The translations under genes were made by a program, and so were the position numbers. Below the pieces are notes generated by a model. The model saw nothing but the letters and a program-made list of their open reading frames with translations, was not told the origin of the DNA and made no database searches. From positions 1-12,729 of the forward strand of contig JAFQHF010000134.1 in assembly GCA_017398105.1 (NCBI GenBank): a stretch of DNA of 12,729 nt. The letters are read 5' to 3'. Source of the DNA: Oscillospiraceae bacterium (GTDB lineage: Bacteria; Bacillota_A; Clostridia; Oscillospirales; Oscillospiraceae). Below, piece after piece: positions 1-6,241 of this stretch (the first letter of the stretch is position 1; every line of letters starts with the position of its first letter).

Positions 1-57
1 AGTACAATGTTTCCTTTTCGCCGACAGTCAATGCGAATCCGCAACTTTCTACTGCAC

Positions 58-139
58 AATCCCTCAGTCAAATTGCACTGTGAGAAAGTGCAATTTGCCA
101 GCTCCCTTTACACAAGGGAGCCTTAGGCGCTCCCGCGCC
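58..139. repeat. Palindromic intergenic repeat with three consecutive hairpins
   Basis: Three hairpins follow each other: a perfect 11-bp stem (69-79 with 87-97, 7-nt loop), an 8-bp stem (101-108 with 114-121) built on GCTCCCTT/AAGGGAGC, and a 5-bp GC stem (126-130 with 135-139) followed by a T run at 145-150. The core wording (CCCTCAGTC, hairpin, CAGCTCCCTTTACACAAGGG) matches from memory a repeat family found between genes in Faecalibacterium-type genomes; no search was run. The last hairpin plus T run could also end a plus-strand transcript arriving from outside the window. No coding region is seen in 1-202. Confidence 0.55.
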
Positions 140-159
140 AGAGGTTTTTTGACACGCTG

Positions 160-192
160 AAAAGGACGCATCCGAAATGGATGCGTCCTTTT
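160..192 (-). terminator. Intrinsic terminator of the GH79 gene
   Basis: A perfect 14-bp stem (160-173 with 179-192) with a 5-nt loop lies 10 bp past the stop codon of the minus-strand glycosidase gene. Read on the minus strand the stem ends in TTTT. Because the stem begins with AAAA and ends with TTTT it could also work for plus-strand transcription. Confidence 0.85.
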
Positions 193-202
193 GTGCGGAA
201 GA

Positions 203-1732
203 TTAGATGACCAGGAAGGTGCAGGTCATGGGTGCCAGTTCGACCTTGCCTGCGGCAATGGGATCGCCGGACAGGTCGGGCAGCTCCCAGTTCTCGCCCA
301 GAACCAGGTCACGGCCGTTCAGAGTCATGACGGTGGCGCGCTTGAAGCCGTCCTTGCCGTTCAGAACCCAGATCAGACCGTCGTTGGGAACATCAACAGT
401 GGTGGTCTCGGTTTCGGAGTTGTTGATGATCAGGTAGCACTTCTTGCTGGGATCCTGCTTGTAGGACTGGACGTAAACGTGAGCGCCCTCACGGACAGGC
501 TCGCCGGAAGCGTAAACCTGAGTGCCCATCAGCTCAATCCACAGCTTGACAGCGAAGAAGTTGGGACGAGGATCGTGGACAAAACGTGCCAGGTAAGCGT
601 AGTCGGAAGCGGTCAGGGTGTTGTGGAAGATAACACCCTTGGTCAGAGCGGAGAAGCCGCCCAGCTCGTTCAGGGTACGCAGGACATCCAGGTAGGTGGA
701 AGCCCAGGTATCGCCGCCGCCGCCTGCGTCACCGGACTCGGTAACCCACATTTCGGTGCCGGGTGCATACTTGTCACGGAAGGGGATGTAAGCACGGCAG
801 AACTTCATGGCGGTGTCCAGGTAGGCTTCGCCGCTGGCTTCTTCGGGAGACCAGTGGCCGGCGGGCATAACGGATGCCAGACGGTCGGAAACGCCGTTGT
901 AGTAGTGGTAGGAGAATACGTCAACGGGAACTTCCAGACCATTGAACAGATCGTCGCAGGTAGCGCTCTCACGAGCCAGCTGCTCCACGCCGCCAGCCTG
1001 CTGATCCATCTTGCCGAAAGCAACGGGAGCGCCGCCGGTGTCGGAGGTGCCGACATACAGGCACTCGGGGTAGTTGGCCTTCAGCCACTTTGCGAACAGG
1101 TCAGCATCGCGGCGGTAGTGCTCAGCCTTGTAGCCCTTGGGGAAGCCGGTGTCTTCCAGCATGTTGGGCTCGTTGGCAAACTCGGAAGCCAGGATGGGTA
1201 CACCGTAAGCCTTGGAGAAGGAGAACAGCTTTTCAGCCTCGGTGGAGGGCCAGGGCTCCTCGGTGGAGTGCAGGCCGGGGCAGTTGGCCACGGAGACCAT
1301 CAGCTTCAGGTTGCAGTCACGGACAAAGTCCAGAACGCCGATCCACTGTTCCTTGGTCAGCTTGTTCAGATAACCCTCGGGAACGGTGTTGCCGGGATAC
1401 TCGCCGTCAAAGTCATAGTAGGTCTTGGTAGCCCAGGTACCGGAAACACGGCACCAGGTAGTACCCAGATCCTTGGTCAGCTTGCGCAGCTTGGGGTTGT
1501 ACAGATCGATGGGGGGATACATCTGCATCAGATCACGGTACATAGCAGCGATGCCGTCAGCGGAGGGACGAACGATGAAGGGCTCAGTGCCGGCAATCTG
1601 CTCGGGGGTGTAAGCCTTCCAGAAGGTGCCGCCGGTGACTTCAGCGAACTCCACGTTGTAGGAAACCAGGTCGGGGTTCTGTTCGTGCAGAGCGACCAGC
1701 TCAGCGGGATTCAGTTTGACGAATTCAGCCAT
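203..1732 (-). CDS. Glycoside hydrolase family 79 (heparanase / beta-glucuronidase type)
   Basis: A 509-aa protein that should hydrolyse beta-glucuronide linkages by the retaining two-glutamate mechanism of clan GH-A. The predicted acid/base is Glu188 in EFANEPN (heparanase: ELGNEPN) and the nucleophile Glu332 in WVTESGDAGGGG (heparanase: WLGETSSAYGGG). Other matches in the right order are ANCPGL (~149-154), SYHYYNG (~274-280) and an FFAVKLWIELMGTQVY stretch (~392-407) resembling the end of the heparanase barrel. The C-terminal ~100 residues look like a beta-sandwich. There is no signal peptide or membrane segment, so it should act in the cytosol on imported small glucuronides. The reading frame is open further upstream to 2134, but the ATG at 1732 is chosen because AAGGAG (1743-1748) sits 10 nt before it and homology starts there. 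It has its own promoter and terminator. Substrate within GH79 cannot be told from sequence. Confidence 0.85.
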   Translation of the reverse strand: MAEFVKLNPAELVALHEQNPDLVSYNVEFAEVTGGTFWKAYTPEQIAGTEPFIVRPSADGIAAMYRDLMQMYPPIDLYNPKLRKLTKDLGTTWCRVSGTWATKTYYDFDGEYPGNTVPEGYLNKLTKEQWIGVLDFVRDCNLKLMVSVANCPGLHSTEEPWPSTEAEKLFSFSKAYGVPILASEFANEPNMLEDTGFPKGYKAEHYRRDADLFAKWLKANYPECLYVGTSDTGGAPVAFGKMDQQAGGVEQLARESATCDDLFNGLEVPVDVFSYHYYNGVSDRLASVMPAGHWSPEEASGEAYLDTAMKFCRAYIPFRDKYAPGTEMWVTESGDAGGGGDTWASTYLDVLRTLNELGGFSALTKGVIFHNTLTASDYAYLARFVHDPRPNFFAVKLWIELMGTQVYASGEPVREGAHVYVQSYKQDPSKKCYLIINNSETETTTVDVPNDGLIWVLNGKDGFKRATVMTLNGRDLVLGENWELPDLSGDPIAAGKVELAPMTCTFLVI

Positions 1733-1756
1733 GGGAATCAATCTCCTTACTTTATT

Positions 1757-1771
1757 CCATGCAGCGCATGG
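1757..1771 (-). other. Short hairpin in the GH79 leader
   Basis: A 6-bp inverted repeat, CCATGC with GCATGG around a 3-nt loop, lies in the predicted 5' untranslated region just before the ribosome binding site. It may only affect mRNA stability or be an operator half; no function is assigned. Confidence 0.35.
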
Positions 1772-1781
1772 GGATACACAT

Positions 1782-1812
1782 ACAGTATACTGTTTTTTTC
1801 TCTTTTCCGCAA
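1782..1812 (-). promoter_or_regulatory. Promoter of the GH79 gene with a 12-bp palindrome on the -10
   Basis: On the minus strand, TTGCGG (1807-1812) and TATACT (1784-1789) are 17 bp apart, giving a weak -35 and a good -10. The perfect palindrome ACAGTATACTGT (1782-1793) covers the -10 box, a position typical of a repressor operator, which would suit an inducible sugar gene. The binding protein is unknown. Confidence 0.5.
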
Positions 1813-1879
1813 GGAAAGGAAGCGTATTTTCCCTGCTGGCTGTTACAAAAATTACAGCTGTTTTTTGGGCACAATGCGG

Positions 1880-1909
1880 AAAAACCGCCGTTTCCGGTGG
1901 AAACGGCGG
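1880..1909 (-). terminator. Intrinsic terminator of the glmM operon
   Basis: An 11-bp perfect GC-rich stem (1885-1895 with 1899-1909) with a 3-nt loop lies 10 bp past the glmM stop. On the minus strand it is followed by TTTTT (1880-1884). Confidence 0.9.
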
Positions 1910-1919
1910 CTGAATTGTG

Positions 1920-3305
1920 TTAAACGGCATGCCCCTTGCGGCGGATGGCAGCGATGACATGATCCACATATTCCTCGCAGATCTCCTTGCTCTGTGCTTC
2001 CACCATGACCCGAACCAGGGGCTCGGTTCCGGACTCCCGCACCAGAATGCGGCCGGAATCTCCCAGCTTGGCGGCGATTTCGGAAACGGCAGCCTGCACA
2101 TCGGGGTCGGCCTGGGCGGCAGCCTTGTCGGCAACCCGGATGTTCTTCAGTACCTGAGGATAGACGGTAAAGCCTTCGCACAGCTGGCTCAGGGTCTTCT
2201 TTTTGGCCTTGATGACCTCCATGATCTTAAGAGAGGTCAGGATGCCGTCACCGGTGGAGGCATATTTGGAGAAGATGATGTGACCGCTCTGCTCACCACC
2301 CAGGCGGCAGCCGTTGGTCATCATGTACTCGTAAACATATTTGTCGCCCACAGCGGTCTTGGCATAGTCGATGCCCAGCTCATCGAAGGCTTTATACAGA
2401 CCGAAATTGGACATGACTGTGGTGACCACGGTATTCATCAGGAGCTTTCCGCGCTCTTTCATGTATTTGCCGTAGATGTAGAGGATGTGATCGCCCGTGA
2501 CCACATTGCCCTTTTCATCCACGCAAAGGCACCGGTCGGCATCGCCGTCGTAGGCAAAGCCCACATCCAGTCCGTGATCCACAACAAAGCGCTGCAGCAC
2601 CTCAATGTGGGTGGAGCCGGCATTCATGTTGATATTGTAGCCGTCAGGCTCTGCATTGATCACATAGGTTTTGGCGCCCAGGGCATCAAAAACGGACTTG
2701 GCAATATTCCAGGAGGCACCGTTGGCACAGTCCAGACCCACTTTCATGCCCTTGAAGGAATACATGCCCAGTGAGATCAGGTAGCCGATATACCGGTTAC
2801 GGCCGGCTACATGGTCTACAGTACGGCCGATCATATCCCGCTTGGCCAGGGGAAGCTCTTCCCAAGTCCGGCCGAAGGCCTCCAGCTCACCGTCCAGATA
2901 GGCTTCCACCAGAGCGATGACGCTTTCGTCCATTTTTTCACCAAAGCCGTTGAGCAGCTTGATGCCGTTGTCGTAGTAAGGATTGTGGCTGGCGGAGATC
3001 ATGATGCCGCAGTCAAAGCCTTCCGTGCGAACCACATAGGCCACGGAGGGGGTGGTGGTAACGTGCAGCAGGTAAGCGTCCGCGCCGGAGGCTACCAGGC
3101 CGCCGACCAGACTGTATTCAAACATATAGCTGGAGCGGCGGGTGTCCTTGCCGATAACGATCCGGGCAGGGCCGTCGCTGCCGCTGCGGCGTTTCAGCTG
3201 GGTATAGTACCAGCCCAGAAAACGGCCGACCTTGAAGGCATGATCGGCGGTCAGATTGCAGTTGGCTTCCCCGCGGAAACCGTCGGTTCCAAAATATTTG
3301 CCCAT
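1920..3305 (-). CDS. glmM: Phosphoglucosamine mutase GlmM
   Basis: A 461-aa enzyme of the alpha-D-phosphohexomutase family that converts glucosamine-6-phosphate to glucosamine-1-phosphate on the way to UDP-GlcNAc, in the cytosol. All four family signatures are present: the N-terminal GTDGFRG (6-12), the phosphoserine loop ISASHNP with Ser106, the Mg-binding DGDADR (253-258), the sugar-binding GGEQSGH (336-342) and the phosphate-binding RESGTEP (423-429). Length is slightly above the usual ~445-450 aa. The start at 3305 is supported by AAGGAG (3315-3320) 9 nt upstream. It follows a GlmU-acetyltransferase-like gene on the same strand after a 136-bp structured spacer, with no promoter or U-run terminator seen between, so the two are probably one transcript ending at the hairpin at 1880-1909. 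Confidence 0.97.
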   Translation of the reverse strand: MGKYFGTDGFRGEANCNLTADHAFKVGRFLGWYYTQLKRRSGSDGPARIVIGKDTRRSSYMFEYSLVGGLVASGADAYLLHVTTTPSVAYVVRTEGFDCGIMISASHNPYYDNGIKLLNGFGEKMDESVIALVEAYLDGELEAFGRTWEELPLAKRDMIGRTVDHVAGRNRYIGYLISLGMYSFKGMKVGLDCANGASWNIAKSVFDALGAKTYVINAEPDGYNINMNAGSTHIEVLQRFVVDHGLDVGFAYDGDADRCLCVDEKGNVVTGDHILYIYGKYMKERGKLLMNTVVTTVMSNFGLYKAFDELGIDYAKTAVGDKYVYEYMMTNGCRLGGEQSGHIIFSKYASTGDGILTSLKIMEVIKAKKKTLSQLCEGFTVYPQVLKNIRVADKAAAQADPDVQAAVSEIAAKLGDSGRILVRESGTEPLVRVMVEAQSKEICEEYVDHVIAAIRRKGHAV

Positions 3306-3337
3306 AGGGAGAAACTCCTTTCGAAAAGCATGTTATG

Positions 3338-3433
3338 GGGCTGCCTGCCCGCAAGCAGCTGCCTTCTTCGAACTGCTGCGTTCAGAAGGCGATTGCTGCG
3401 TGTTTCCGGAAAACGGCGCAATGGGGGCAGCCC
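3338..3433 (-). other. Highly structured RNA spacer between the GlmU-like gene and glmM
   Basis: Most of the 136-bp gap can fold. An outer 8-bp stem (3338-3345 with 3426-3433) encloses a long interrupted hairpin: 3355-3359 with 3395-3399, 3361-3367 with 3384-3390, and 3370-3373 with 3380-3383 around a 6-nt loop, plus a 10-bp palindrome TTTCCGGAAA (3403-3412). There is no U run, so it does not look like a terminator. It could be an mRNA-processing or stability element or a dispersed repeat. It does not resemble the glmS ribozyme to my reading. Confidence 0.45.
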
Positions 3434-3441
3434 GCCCTGTA

Positions 3442-4098
3442 TCAGATCTTCTTAACGACCACACCGCCGGTCTTCCAGATGCTGTTTTCGGGAACAACAC
3501 CCCGGACGCAGGAGGTGGGATAGATATTGGTGTGTCTGCCGATGACAGTGCCGGGATTCAGGACGCTGTTGCAGCCCACTTCCACGAAATCACCCAGCAT
3601 GGCACCGAATTTTTTCAGTCCGGTTTCGAAACGCTCCTCGCCGTTCTTCACGACCACCAGGGTCTGGTCGGACTTGACATTGGAGGTCAGGCTGCCGGCA
3701 CCCATGTGGGATTTGTAGCCCAGGATGCTGTCGCCTACGTAATTATAATGAGGCACCTGCACATTGTCGAACAGGATCACGTTTTTCAGCTCCACGGAAT
3801 TGCCGACGACGCAGTTGTCGCCTACCAGGGCAGATTCCCGGATGAAGGCGCAGTGGCGCACTTCGGTCTGGGCACCGATGATGCAGGGGGCACCCAGGTA
3901 TGCGGTGGGAGCGATTTTTGCGGACTTATGTACCCAGACGGCAGGGGAAATCTCCCGGTACTCGTCTCCCAGGCCGGGACCCAGAGTCAGGATCAGCTCC
4001 TTGATGCCTCTCAGCGCCTGCCAGGGGTAATGGAATCCGGAAAGGTAGTTTCCGGCCAGAGAATGGGTCAGATCGTAAAGTGCAGATGTGGTTACCAT
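3442..4098 (-). CDS. GlmU C-terminal-like hexapeptide-repeat acyltransferase
   Basis: A 218-aa protein built of left-handed beta-helix hexapeptide turns (~52-140 and again ~160-205). Its best landmark is HYNYVGDSILG followed by HMGAGSLTSN (117-140), which corresponds to HLTYLGDAEIG...IGAGTITCN of the GlmU acetyltransferase domain; His117 matches the catalytic histidine. The N-terminal uridylyltransferase domain of GlmU (the nucleotide-binding Rossmann part) is absent, so at most it could acetylate glucosamine-1-phosphate or a related sugar. Such proteins are often named UDP-GlcNAc pyrophosphorylase in related genomes, which the missing domain argues against. Co-transcription with glmM, whose product is glucosamine-1-phosphate, fits that role. 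The start at 4098 is chosen for GGAGG (4106-4110) 7 nt upstream rather than the in-frame ATG at 4131. Confidence 0.75.
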   Translation of the reverse strand: MVTTSALYDLTHSLAGNYLSGFHYPWQALRGIKELILTLGPGLGDEYREISPAVWVHKSAKIAPTAYLGAPCIIGAQTEVRHCAFIRESALVGDNCVVGNSVELKNVILFDNVQVPHYNYVGDSILGYKSHMGAGSLTSNVKSDQTLVVVKNGEERFETGLKKFGAMLGDFVEVGCNSVLNPGTVIGRHTNIYPTSCVRGVVPENSIWKTGGVVVKKI

Positions 4099-4145
4099 GA
4101 TAATACCTCCCGGCAGCAAGAAATGCAGCAAAAATTGACTTGAAT

Positions 4146-4174
4146 ACTATACACTGACAGCTGATATTTGTCAA
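4146..4174 (-). promoter_or_regulatory. Promoter of the GlmU-like/glmM operon
   Basis: On the minus strand a perfect TTGACA (-35, 4169-4174) and TATAGT (-10, 4146-4151) are separated by 17 bp, about 50 bp upstream of the first start codon. Confidence 0.85.
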
Positions 4175-4227
4175 CTGAATTGTGCATAAAGCGATTATAA
4201 ATTTTGCAAATTCGACGAATGAGGGTC

Positions 4228-4257
4228 AAAAAACGGAGCCGCAATTGGCAGCTCCGT
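4228..4257 (-). terminator. Intrinsic terminator of the BlaI-type gene
   Basis: The stem ACGGAGC/GCTCCGT (4233-4239 with 4251-4257), extendable inward by GCC/GGC with one bulged base, is followed on the minus strand by a run of six Ts (4228-4233). It lies about 45 bp past the stop at 4303. Confidence 0.85.
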
Positions 4258-4302
4258 GAAAAAGCATATATCATGAGTCCTATTGCAAGGACGCAGCAAT
4301 CA

Positions 4303-4671
4303 TTATACGTTTTTTTGATCGATCAGCGCAGCGATTTGGGTCAGTTGTTCCTGGGTAATATCCTCCCGGCGCAGCAGAGCAGCAAACAATCCTACGATAT
4401 CGGGCTGATGCCGATGCGAAAAGATTGTGGTTGCAAAATACTCTTCCCGTGTCAAGGTAGGAGAGAAAACTCTGCCATAAGTCTTACTCCGCTTGACCAA
4501 TCCGGCCTCCTGGATAGCGCCTTTTTGCAGCAAACCGTTCAGCAGGATGTGCACAGAACTGTCTTTCCAGGTTTTTTCTTCAGACCTGGCCAACAAATCT
4601 GCACGAGACAGGGGCTTGTCAGAACCCCACAGGACGTCCATGATCTCCATTTCGCTTTTTGTAAGTTCCAC
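4303..4671 (-). CDS. BlaI/MecI/CopY-family transcriptional repressor
   Basis: A 122-aa winged-helix repressor of the Penicillinase_R family. The N-terminus LTKSEMEIMDVLW and the recognition-helix region WKDSSVHILLNGLLQKGAI (35-53) match the family pattern (LT..E..vM..LW; W...TV...L..L..KG.l). The C-terminal half (~75-122) should give the dimer and, in classical members, the site cleaved by a BlaR1/MecR1 sensor protease. The start is taken as GTG at 4671, with AGGAGG (4679-4684) 7 nt upstream; a GTG at 4677 is in frame but would touch the Shine-Dalgarno. The gene stands alone between its own promoter and terminator: no M56 (BlaR1) sensor or beta-lactamase gene lies next to it, so its targets and signal are unknown. 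Confidence 0.88.
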   Translation of the reverse strand: MELTKSEMEIMDVLWGSDKPLSRADLLARSEEKTWKDSSVHILLNGLLQKGAIQEAGLVKRSKTYGRVFSPTLTREEYFATTIFSHRHQPDIVGLFAALLRREDITQEQLTQIAALIDQKNV

Positions 4672-4703
4672 CCGCACACCTCCTAGTTGAAGAACTCCCG
4701 TAC

Positions 4704-4740
4704 ATTATAGCTTTGTTTACAGTTTTTGTCAATTGTGTAA
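4704..4740 (-). promoter_or_regulatory. Perfect-consensus promoter of the BlaI-type gene with a TTACA/TGTAA dyad
   Basis: On the minus strand TTGACA (4727-4732) and TATAAT (4704-4709) are exactly 17 bp apart, both perfect consensus. Half-sites TTACA (4717-4721) and TGTAA (4736-4740) form a dyad centred on the -35 box. BlaI/MecI operators are built of TACA/TGTA half-sites, so autorepression is plausible, although the spacing here is wider than in the classical bla and mec operators. Confidence 0.8.
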
Positions 4741-4825
4741 TGCAAAATTGCGAAAAATTTTTTCTCATTAAACCGATTAAGAAAGTTATAATACGGAAAT
4801 TATGAAACAAAATGGTACAATTATT

Positions 4826-4846
4826 AAGGAAATATTTTCCTTTTTT
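4826..4846. terminator. AT-rich hairpin with T run between the BlaI-type and LCP genes
   Basis: The stem AAGGAAA/TTTCCTT (4826-4832 with 4836-4842), 3-nt loop, is followed on the plus strand by TTTT. It lies about 45 bp past the stop of the minus-strand LCP gene, but on that strand the tail (AATAATT) is poor, so it is a weak terminator there and a better one for the plus strand. Confidence 0.5.
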
Positions 4847-4889
4847 ATATAAAGTGTGCAAACTGGAAGAATCCGCCGGGGAAAGACAC

Positions 4890-5825
4890 TTACCCGCCGG
4901 AAAGGCTTTCCTGAAGCGCGTGTGCAGCTTTCTCCATATCTGTTACCAAAACCGCCATACCGTCAATGGTTTCGTCCCGGTAGGTGCCTTCGGCGGGTAC
5001 GGACTGACTGACGATGCCGGCTTCCGACAGGTAAGGCAGCACCTCCAGAGCGCACAGCAGGAGCTGTCCGGAGCGCATATCGGTTTGGATCAGCGGCAGA
5101 AGCTTTCGCAGCGTGGGCAGAAATTTTGTGACGGACGTATTTTTGCAGGTATCCAGCAGCGAACGGATGACCTTGCGCTGGCGGTTGGTACGGCTCAGGT
5201 CGCCGTCTGCATCCAGCTTGCGGATCCGGGCATAGGCCAGAGCCTGTTCACCATTGAGGGTTTGCTCCCCTTCGGACAGGGAAGTGCCGGTTTCCCGGCT
5301 GATAATCCGGGCTTCATCTGCGCGTAAAGTAATGGGAACGCCGCCCAAAAGATCGATGATCTGGGAAAACTGGGAAAAATCAACCTCAATGCAGCCGTCT
5401 ATGGGAATGTGAAAATTTTCTGTCAGGGTTTGGCGCAGCAGGGTGCTTCCGCCGAGGGCGTAGGCTGCATTGATCCGGTTTCCGCCGTGACCGGGAATCT
5501 GCACATACAGATCCCGCAGGAAAGAGGTCATGGTGACCTGCTTGGTCTTCCTGTGGAAGGAGCAGAGGATCATGCAGTCGGATCGGGCGGCTTCTCCTTC
5601 CTCCCGGGCGTCCTGGCCGATCAGAAGGATGCTGAGAATATCGCTGCTTTCCGAAGGCTCGGAATCGGCTGCGGCGGAAAGGGGACGGTTGCGTCCGGGA
5701 AACAGCGGTGCCTCCGGAAACGGAAGCAGCGGCAGCCCGGCGGTAAAAACGGTAAGGCAGCACATCAGTGCGCATAGCCGCCTTGCATACAGGCAAGGGA
5801 GGGAAAACAGGGATCTTCGTATCAT
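4890..5825 (-). CDS. LytR-CpsA-Psr (LCP) family cell-wall polymer ligase
   Basis: A 311-aa membrane-anchored protein of the family that transfers undecaprenyl-linked teichoic acids or other glycopolymers to peptidoglycan outside the membrane. A basic N-terminus (MIRR, CLYARR) and a hydrophobic segment (~17-36) give a type II membrane anchor. The LCP domain (~64-224) shows ILLIGQDAR, RSDCMIL (Asp83), SFLRDLYV (Arg104, Asp105), RINAAYALGG, the IDLLGGV segment and the late cluster GEQALAYARIRK...GDLSRTNRQRKVI, which contains the arginines that bind the lipid pyrophosphate. The start at 5825 has GAGAGG 6 nt upstream. No convincing promoter is seen in the 50 bp between the start codon and the terminator-type hairpin at 5879-5908, so how it is expressed is unclear. 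The exact wall polymer cannot be told. Confidence 0.93.
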   Translation of the reverse strand: MIRRSLFSLPCLYARRLCALMCCLTVFTAGLPLLPFPEAPLFPGRNRPLSAAADSEPSESSDILSILLIGQDAREEGEAARSDCMILCSFHRKTKQVTMTSFLRDLYVQIPGHGGNRINAAYALGGSTLLRQTLTENFHIPIDGCIEVDFSQFSQIIDLLGGVPITLRADEARIISRETGTSLSEGEQTLNGEQALAYARIRKLDADGDLSRTNRQRKVIRSLLDTCKNTSVTKFLPTLRKLLPLIQTDMRSGQLLLCALEVLPYLSEAGIVSQSVPAEGTYRDETIDGMAVLVTDMEKAAHALQESLSGG

Positions 5826-5847
5826 GGCGTACCTCTCGCAGGTCGGA

Positions 5848-5866
5848 ATCAGAGCAAAACTCTGAT
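5848..5866 (-). other. Small hairpin upstream of the LCP gene
   Basis: A 7-bp stem ATCAGAG/CTCTGAT with a 5-nt loop lies 22 bp before the LCP start codon on the minus strand, next to the palindromes GCTAGC and CATATG. It may be a leader hairpin or operator; no regulator is identified. Confidence 0.35.
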
Positions 5867-5878
5867 GCTAGCATATGC

Positions 5879-5908
5879 AAAAACGGCCGGATTATTCCGG
5901 CCGTTTCA
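5879..5908 (-). terminator. Second copy of the 30-bp terminator hairpin, upstream of the LCP gene
   Basis: These 30 bp are identical to 6212-6241: a 10-11 bp stem (AAACGGCCGG with CCGGCCGTTT) followed on the minus strand by TTTTT. In this position it would end any minus-strand transcription coming from the intervening segment just before the LCP gene. Confidence 0.75.
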
Positions 5909-6211
5909 CAAACTGTCAAAAAAGGCTTCGCAGAATTTGCCGCCAAAGCGGCAAACCCATCTGAATCATTTTGGCCGCGGCGTGTACGTGGACAAAAATA
6001 CATCTCAGACTGCAAGTGTGCGAGTTGTGCGCCAAAGACTACGGGGCCCCCGTCAAGCAAATTGTGCTTTATGGGGAGAGGAGATGCGCAGATACTGGTG
6101 GAATTTTCTGCTTGCAGAAAATGCAACAGCGTATCTGATGCATCAACGAAGTGCGCGCAGCAGGCTGAAAAAAGTTGCCGGAAAAGCCCGAAGGGCTTTT
6201 TCGACAAGCTG
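5909..6211. repeat. 303-bp non-coding segment bracketed by identical terminators, possible MITE-like element
   Basis: No supported gene lies here. The ends are imperfect inverted repeats: the left end reads GTCAAAAAAGGCTTCG (5917 onward) and the reverse complement of the right end reads GTCGAAAAAGCCCTTCG. Inside are several palindromes: 5936-5955 (TTTGCCGC/GCGGCAAA), 6103-6122 (9-bp arms), ACGGGGCCCCCGT near 6040, and a hairpin with T run at 6182-6201. An open frame of 115 codons crosses it on the plus strand, but it begins beside the flanking hairpin without a ribosome binding site and carries no recognisable domain. The architecture suggests a dispersed palindromic element; copy number is not known. 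Confidence 0.45.
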
Positions 6212-6241
6212 AAAAACGGCCGGATTATTCCGGCCGTTTCA
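6212..6241 (-). terminator. Terminator overlapping the end of the Spo0A-like gene
   Basis: The hairpin AAACGGCCGG/CCGGCCGTTT with TTTTT on the minus strand overlaps the coding end: the 5' arm encodes the last residues (LKRPE) and the TAA stop (6225-6227) is in the loop. Confidence 0.88.

Noticed and set aside
191..1957. 588-codon open frame on the plus strand
   Set aside because: Antisense shadow of the GH79 gene: low-complexity Gly/Val/Gln-rich translation, no ribosome binding site, and it runs on into the intergenic region.
1917..2774. 285-codon plus-strand frame opposite glmM
   Set aside because: Opposite a gene with all GlmM signatures; translation has no domain and no Shine-Dalgarno.
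3306..3441. glmS-type ribozyme in the amino-sugar operon
   Set aside because: The gene downstream is glmM, not glmS, and I do not see the conserved ribozyme core; only generic hairpins are supported.
5386..6207. 273-codon minus-strand frame across the LCP start and the 303-bp segment
   Set aside because: Half of it is out-of-frame LCP coding sequence and the rest is the repeat-like segment, including a terminator hairpin.
5865..6212. 115-codon plus-strand frame inside the bracketed segment
   Set aside because: Starts beside a terminator hairpin with no ribosome binding site and ends at the other hairpin region; composition looks non-coding. Kept as a repeat instead.
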